Positions 60,233-64,000 of a DNA stretch of 64,000 nucleotides are shown here, in pieces (position 1 is the stretch's first letter; the number at the start of each line of letters is the position of its first letter). A program made the position numbers and the translations under genes. A model generated the notes under the pieces. The model was given only the letters and a program-made list of their open reading frames with translations, ran no database searches and was not told the DNA's origin. The stretch comes from Candidatus Gastranaerophilales bacterium (lineage in GTDB: Bacteria; Cyanobacteriota; Vampirovibrionia; Gastranaerophilales; Gastranaerophilaceae), in NCBI GenBank assembly GCA_944325595.1, contig CALVAQ010000009.1, positions 1 to 64,000 on the forward strand. The letters run 5' to 3'.

Positions 60233-60421
60233 ATGGCAAGAATTTTAGTATCAATGCCCGATGAATTTTTAAGCAAAATTGATGCAGTTGCAGGCAATGA
60301 GCAAAGAACAAGAAGCGAACTTGTCAGAGAAGCGCTGCGCAGTTATATAAAACGTACAAAATTGCCAAGCCCTCAAAAAGCTTTGAACAACGCAAAAATC
60401 CTTGAAGAAATCCTTGACTAG
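60233..60421 (+). CDS. Ribbon-helix-helix (CopG/ParD-type) protein
   Basis: A 62-residue DNA-binding protein with strong AAAGGAG. ARILVSMPDEFLSKIDAVAG forms the ribbon and first helix, and RTRSELVREALRSYIKR the second helix with the typical RSELVREA core. RHH proteins of this size are regulators or antitoxins; no toxin gene adjoins it, so an orphan regulator is favoured. The next gene starts 46 bases on. Confidence 0.88.
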   Translation: MARILVSMPDEFLSKIDAVAGNEQRTRSELVREALRSYIKRTKLPSPQKALNNAKILEEILD

Positions 60422-60467
60422 TTTTTTGCAAACAAATTTTTGATGTTTATTTAACAGAGACTGCAAT

Positions 60468-61187
60468 ATGGAAATATTGGCGATAATTCCTGTCCGTGGA
60501 GGTTCAAAAGGTATCCCCGGAAAGAATATTAAGCTGCTTGCGGGAAAACCGCTACTTTTTTATACAATTGAGGCTGCTCAAAATTCAAAATATATTACTA
60601 GGACGGTTGTTTCTACGGAAAATTCCGAGATAAAAAAAACAGCGCAGTCTTTTGATGCGGAAGTAATTGACCGGCCTGCCGAACTGGCTCAGGATGAAAC
60701 AAAAACAGCACCTGTTTTGTTACACGTGGTTGAAGAATTGGAAAAACAAAACTACAAACCCGATGTTGTTGTGCTGCTTCAGGCTACATGTCCTTTGCGT
60801 AACTCAAAAGAACTGGATGAGGCTATAGAACTGTTTTTGTCAAAGCAAAAAGACGGCGTGGATTCTGTTTTTGCAGCAAAAGAACTCGGTGTTACCCATT
60901 CAAAATGGCGCAGAACACCGAATTGTGCCAAAGAAAAAGCATATGAGTGTCTTTATGATTACAGAAACAGACCGAGACGGCAGGATACGGACAAACATTA
61001 CCCCATGTATACAGAAACAGGCGCCACATATATAATCAAAACCGATGTAATGAAGAGTGTAAAAGATTTTATCGGTGAAAAACCGGAATTGTATCTAAAC
61101 GGCTCTTCTGGCGACATAGATGCTATTGAAGATTTTAAAAAAGCAGAAAAAATAATCCTTCAAAGACAACAAGAGGGCAGGGAATGA
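60468..61187 (+). CDS. CMP-sugar synthetase (NeuA/PseF-type cytidylyltransferase)
   Basis: Activates a nonulosonic acid (sialic, pseudaminic or legionaminic type) as its CMP derivative. The 239 residues start IIPVRGGSKGIPGKNIKLLAGKPL (signature split here: RGGSKGIPGKN), then LLQATCPLR and the metal-binding DIDAIEDF. Length fits the single-domain bacterial form. Other nonulosonate genes are not in the window. The product would feed a surface glycan or flagellin modification. The end overlaps the next gene by four bases. Confidence 0.88.
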   Translation: MEILAIIPVRGGSKGIPGKNIKLLAGKPLLFYTIEAAQNSKYITRTVVSTENSEIKKTAQSFDAEVIDRPAELAQDETKTAPVLLHVVEELEKQNYKPDVVVLLQATCPLRNSKELDEAIELFLSKQKDGVDSVFAAKELGVTHSKWRRTPNCAKEKAYECLYDYRNRPRRQDTDKHYPMYTETGATYIIKTDVMKSVKDFIGEKPELYLNGSSGDIDAIEDFKKAEKIILQRQQEGRE

Positions 61188-61744
61188 AAAAAGTTTTGTA
61201 TTCCGAAATGAACTCTCTTGGCAGCCTTGTAGACAGTTTTATGCAAAATTCTGCTATATCCCGAGGACTAAAAAAAGCAACGATTTTTAAATTCTGGGGA
61301 CAGGTTGTCGGAAAAAAATTTGAAAAAGCGAGCGAGGCTGTGGAACTTGCAGAAAAAAGCGGGAAAATTGTTTTGACAGCAGCCTGTGCAAATGCGGCTG
61401 TTACTTCCGAATTAATAATGTTCAAGTCTGATATTTTGAAAAAGATAAATGATTATTCAAAACCCCTCGGAATAGAGATTGATGATATTGTGTTCTCTCA
61501 TAAAATATGGAAAAACCCAAAACAGTATGCAAAAACCGATGAAAATATACAGCTTGAAAATCCTTATAAAGAAGACCTGACGGGCTTCAATCCCGAGGAA
61601 ATAACATTGAGCGAAGAAGAAATATCGCAAATAAAAGAAAACATCATGAACAACAAAGCCCTCTCACAAAATCAGCAAGAAAGGCTTTTGAATTCTATAA
61701 TTTATGATTTGAAAGTCAGCAAATTTAAGAACCTGAAACAATAA
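61184..61744 (+). CDS. DciA-like (DUF721) protein
   Basis: A 186-residue protein whose first 110 residues fit DUF721/DciA, the ancestral DnaB-loading factor: IFKFWGQVVGKKFEKASEA, then KIVLTAACANAAVTSEL and MFKSDILKKINDYS. The C-terminal 70 residues are acidic and Asn/Glu-rich. The start overlaps the cytidylyltransferase stop (ATGA). The 3' end overlaps the convergent LCP gene by 20 bases. Role in replication initiation follows from the family. Confidence 0.8.
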   Translation: MKKVLYSEMNSLGSLVDSFMQNSAISRGLKKATIFKFWGQVVGKKFEKASEAVELAEKSGKIVLTAACANAAVTSELIMFKSDILKKINDYSKPLGIEIDDIVFSHKIWKNPKQYAKTDENIQLENPYKEDLTGFNPEEITLSEEEISQIKENIMNNKALSQNQQERLLNSIIYDLKVSKFKNLKQ

Positions 61745-63023
61745 TCGTAAAATCGCTGTGAACACAGTACATTCTGACAGGGTCATAAACAAATTGAGAA
61801 CTTTTCACTTCCGGTATTTGTTTTTTGAGCCAGCCTACAAAATCACTGGTTACAGCAGCATTGTGACCGATAATCTGTGAATGAGGCAGGTGTGCTCTGC
61901 CGACACAATTTACTTCATATCCGGAACTTTCAAGTTCATCTTTTATTCTCATTGCCTCATCTTCTTTGTCAAAAGCGTACATAATACCGGCAACTAGTTT
62001 TTTGTCAGTTGCGGAGGGTTTGTCTCTGTACACCATTCTGTCTATTACTTCCTGCGTTTTCTCAGGGTCAAGAATCCAGTAGCTTATATAGCCTTTTTTT
62101 GAAGGAGCACCGGGAAGCGTAGCAAACTCAACATCGCTCATATCAATGTTTCTGAGTGTTGCTGCAAGATGAGACATCTCATACAAAGAAAGGTTTGTTT
62201 TTACATAGCTTGATGCAATATTCAAAACCTCCGGTATTTTTGAAATTACGGAAGGCGATTGAAGTTTTTCAAGAACAGCTTTTACAAACCACTGCTGTCT
62301 TGATGTTCTGCCTATATCACCAAGCCCGTCTTTTCTGAAACGGAGATATCCTTCTACCTGATCACCGTTGAGCACATGAAGACCTTTTGTCAGGTTAATA
62401 TGAAGTCCCGCTGTATTGTCGTTGTAGTACATGTTCTTTTCAATATAAACAGGTACACCGCCTAATGCATCAACGAGTTTTTTAACACCTTCGTTGTTTA
62501 CGAGTATATATTTATCAATTTTTACACCCAGAGTGTCTTCAACTGTTTTTATCGTTAAATCGATACCGCCGAGTGCATGTGCAGCATTGATTTTTTGCAC
62601 GCCAAAATCACCTGCCAGATAAACTTTGCTGTCTCTCGGTATTGAGATGGCGTTTATTGAATGTCTGCCGGGGTCAATGTTCACAAGAATCATTGTATCA
62701 GAGCGTGTACCTTTGAATTTATCTGCATTTTGTCCGTTTGAATCAACACCGACGATTAGAATATTTTGTTTGTGCTGCAATACGGGAATGCTAAATCCTT
62801 TTTGTGTTTTGGGATTAAGGTCTTTTAAATAGCTCATAATGATTTTTGAATATTTGCTGTCTGAGCCGATTGTTGCAATGTACGCAATACCTGCAATACA
62901 AACAATCAACGCAGTCAAAATAAGACCGATTATTGTTTTTCCAAAACCGCCTTTTGAATGTGATTTTTTATGTTTGTACAAAAGCTCGTTATACTGTTCG
63001 TCTTTATCTCTCAATTCATTCAT
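61725..63023 (-). CDS. LytR-CpsA-Psr family glycopolymer ligase
   Basis: A 432-residue membrane protein. A charged cytoplasmic start is followed by one membrane helix (about 33-55) and the LCP catalytic domain: RSDTMILVNIDPG, ISIPRDSKV, NAAHALGG and GYLRFRKDGLGDIGRTSRQQ, which carry the pyrophosphate-binding Arg and Asp. The last 90 residues resemble the LytR_C domain (DKKLVAGIMYAFDKEDEAM). It attaches lipid-linked polymers to the wall or another acceptor. AAGAT before the ATG is a weak ribosome site. Confidence 0.93.
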   Translation of the reverse strand: MNELRDKDEQYNELLYKHKKSHSKGGFGKTIIGLILTALIVCIAGIAYIATIGSDSKYSKIIMSYLKDLNPKTQKGFSIPVLQHKQNILIVGVDSNGQNADKFKGTRSDTMILVNIDPGRHSINAISIPRDSKVYLAGDFGVQKINAAHALGGIDLTIKTVEDTLGVKIDKYILVNNEGVKKLVDALGGVPVYIEKNMYYNDNTAGLHINLTKGLHVLNGDQVEGYLRFRKDGLGDIGRTSRQQWFVKAVLEKLQSPSVISKIPEVLNIASSYVKTNLSLYEMSHLAATLRNIDMSDVEFATLPGAPSKKGYISYWILDPEKTQEVIDRMVYRDKPSATDKKLVAGIMYAFDKEDEAMRIKDELESSGYEVNCVGRAHLPHSQIIGHNAAVTSDFVGWLKKQIPEVKSSQFVYDPVRMYCVHSDFTIIVSGS

Positions 63024-63139
63024 TATCTTCTATCCTGATTCTTGTTCCGGAACAAAAAATACCTTTTGGTTTACCAATATATTACTTCAAAAAAATTTTT
63101 TTTAATACATTGTTTATTTTAATTTCTTCATTTTTTTTT

Positions 63140-63151
63140 TATAATCTCGTT
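63140..63151 (+). promoter_or_regulatory. -10 box adjacent to the proB start codon
   Basis: TATAAT (63140-63145) is only six bases before the ATG at 63152, and no Shine-Dalgarno sequence lies between, as expected for a leaderless mRNA. Confidence 0.5.
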
Positions 63152-64000
63152 ATGCGAAAAGATGTGAAAGAAAAGATAATAAACGCAAAAAGAATTGTCT
63201 TCAAATTCGGTACAAATGTTTTGCGAAACGATGACAAAGAAATTTCTCTGTCACGTATTTACAACTTTATTGAAGACATTGCGTATTTGAAAAAGCAGGG
63301 CAAAGAACCGATAATTGTAACCTCAGGCGCTGTCGGACTGGGAGCAAAACGTTTGGGTGCTGATTCTTCCGAGAGTATGTCCGTAAAACAGGCTTGTGCC
63401 GCTGTCGGGCAGTCCAGATTGATGAGCATTTATGAAGACGGTTTTGACAAATACGGTATTATAACAGCACAAATTCTGCTTACGGAAGAAGATTTCACGC
63501 ACAGAAGAAAATACCTGAGTCTGCACGATACACTAAATACGCTTATTACTCTCGGAACAATTCCCGTAATAAATCAAAATGATACGGTTTCAACCGAGGA
63601 ATTAGATTTTTATCAAGATGCGTTTGAAGTTTCTTTCTCCGACAATGACAAATTGTCGGCTCTTGTTGCGAGCGAACTGGATGCAGATATGCTCGTAGTG
63701 CTTTCTGATATTGACGGGCTATATGATGACAATCCAAAGCTCAATCCGGAAGCAAAAAAGATTGATATTGTTGAACAGGTTACAGACGAATTTCAGGATT
63801 TTGTTAAAAACGCACTCAGCCCCGTGAGCGGAGGCAGAGGAGGAATGAAAACAAAACTCGAAGCAATGAAAGTTGTTACCCGTTCGGGAGGAATGGCTGT
63901 AATTGCCAACGGAAAAACTCCTCATATCATCAAACAAATTTTTGATGACTCAGAAAAAGAATTACCCGGCACGGTGTTTCTTCCGACAGAAAATCTGGCA
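63152..64000 (+). CDS. proB: Glutamate 5-kinase, C-terminus cut by window edge
   Basis: First enzyme of proline synthesis; phosphorylates glutamate. The frame is open from the ATG at 63152 to the right edge (283 codons). The amino-acid kinase fold is clear: FKFGTNVL, VTSGAVGLGAKRLG, NQNDTVS, FSDNDKLSALVASELDADM, LSDIDGLYDDNP and SGGRGGMKTK. The usual catalytic part is about 260 residues; whether a PUA domain follows cannot be seen. The start sits six bases after a TATAAT box without a ribosome site. Confidence 0.93.
   Translation, partial: MRKDVKEKIINAKRIVFKFGTNVLRNDDKEISLSRIYNFIEDIAYLKKQGKEPIIVTSGAVGLGAKRLGADSSESMSVKQACAAVGQSRLMSIYEDGFDKYGIITAQILLTEEDFTHRRKYLSLHDTLNTLITLGTIPVINQNDTVSTEELDFYQDAFEVSFSDNDKLSALVASELDADMLVVLSDIDGLYDDNPKLNPEAKKIDIVEQVTDEFQDFVKNALSPVSGGRGGMKTKLEAMKVVTRSGGMAVIANGKTPHIIKQIFDDSEKELPGTVFLPTENLA

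Noticed and set aside
60233-60421. RHH gene as the antitoxin of a toxin-antitoxin pair
   Set aside because: No toxin-like gene precedes or follows; the neighbours are a hypothetical protein and a CMP-sugar synthetase.

Overview
This 64 kb window is AT-rich, densely coded bacterial chromosome using the standard code (TGA is a normal stop, for example at 20949, 22862 and 61187). The gene set implies an anaerobic, diderm bacterium: TolC/MacAB efflux, lipoproteins, a FeoA-FeoB fusion, flagellar genes, an LCP ligase and a fermentative D-lactate-type dehydrogenase. Many proteins have a short N-terminal tag ending in an S/A/G-F-K/R/G motif, and there are long, unfamiliar helical membrane proteins. 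Together this is most like Gastranaerophilales (Vampirovibrionia, formerly Melainabacteria) from a gut. That placement is inference from style and content; the window has no rRNA. TTG starts are frequent (13394, 19402, 51138, 58403).

Layout. 1-2781: two tandem EF-hand proteins on the minus strand; the complete one also carries LysM-like and annexin-like regions. 2988-6492: leuC, a dGTPase-like HD gene and a TPR lipoprotein. 6500-8000: a 56-residue gene, a degenerate TrpD-like protein and a structured RNA. 8013-13261: membrane protein, ribosomal protein S1, a TolC paralogue, an sRNA candidate and crcB. 13394-19252: an M49-like metallopeptidase, pdxJ, a D-2-hydroxyacid dehydrogenase and a polysaccharide flippase. 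19402-24088: a tolC-macA-macB-type efflux operon with four-base overlaps. 24095-30231: gcvPB, a pilin-like gene broken by an in-frame TGA, and a MerR regulator downstream of feoAB (30291-32663). 32812-34926: a flagellar fragment (FlgE/F/G-like, FliK-like, FliJ). 35194-41483: an operon of two large helical membrane proteins and a GH13-type enzyme. 41500-55200: transporters, dapA, an SNase-like gene, miaB, rplS, nagZ, a ferritin-like/DUF2769 pair, nfeD-stomatin and rpsP. 55257-56800: a gene-free mosaic of palindromic repeats. 56800-64000: an sRNA candidate, membrane protein, STAS-rsmI, RHH regulator, CMP-sugar synthetase, dciA, LCP protein and the start of proB.

The least explained signals are regulatory or lineage-specific. 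(i) A promoter module (GTTACAT/TTAACAT, 33-38 bases, then a TATATATA block) recurs four times and drives two related G-depleted sRNA candidates and two small genes. (ii) A palindrome, GTTAGT-N4-ACTAAC, overlaps the start of two strong promoters. (iii) Five unrelated cargo proteins share a bipartite N-terminal tag. (iv) EF-hands are joined to an annexin-like repeat in one bacterial protein.

No phage, insertion sequence with a transposase, CRISPR array, tRNA or rRNA gene was recognised.
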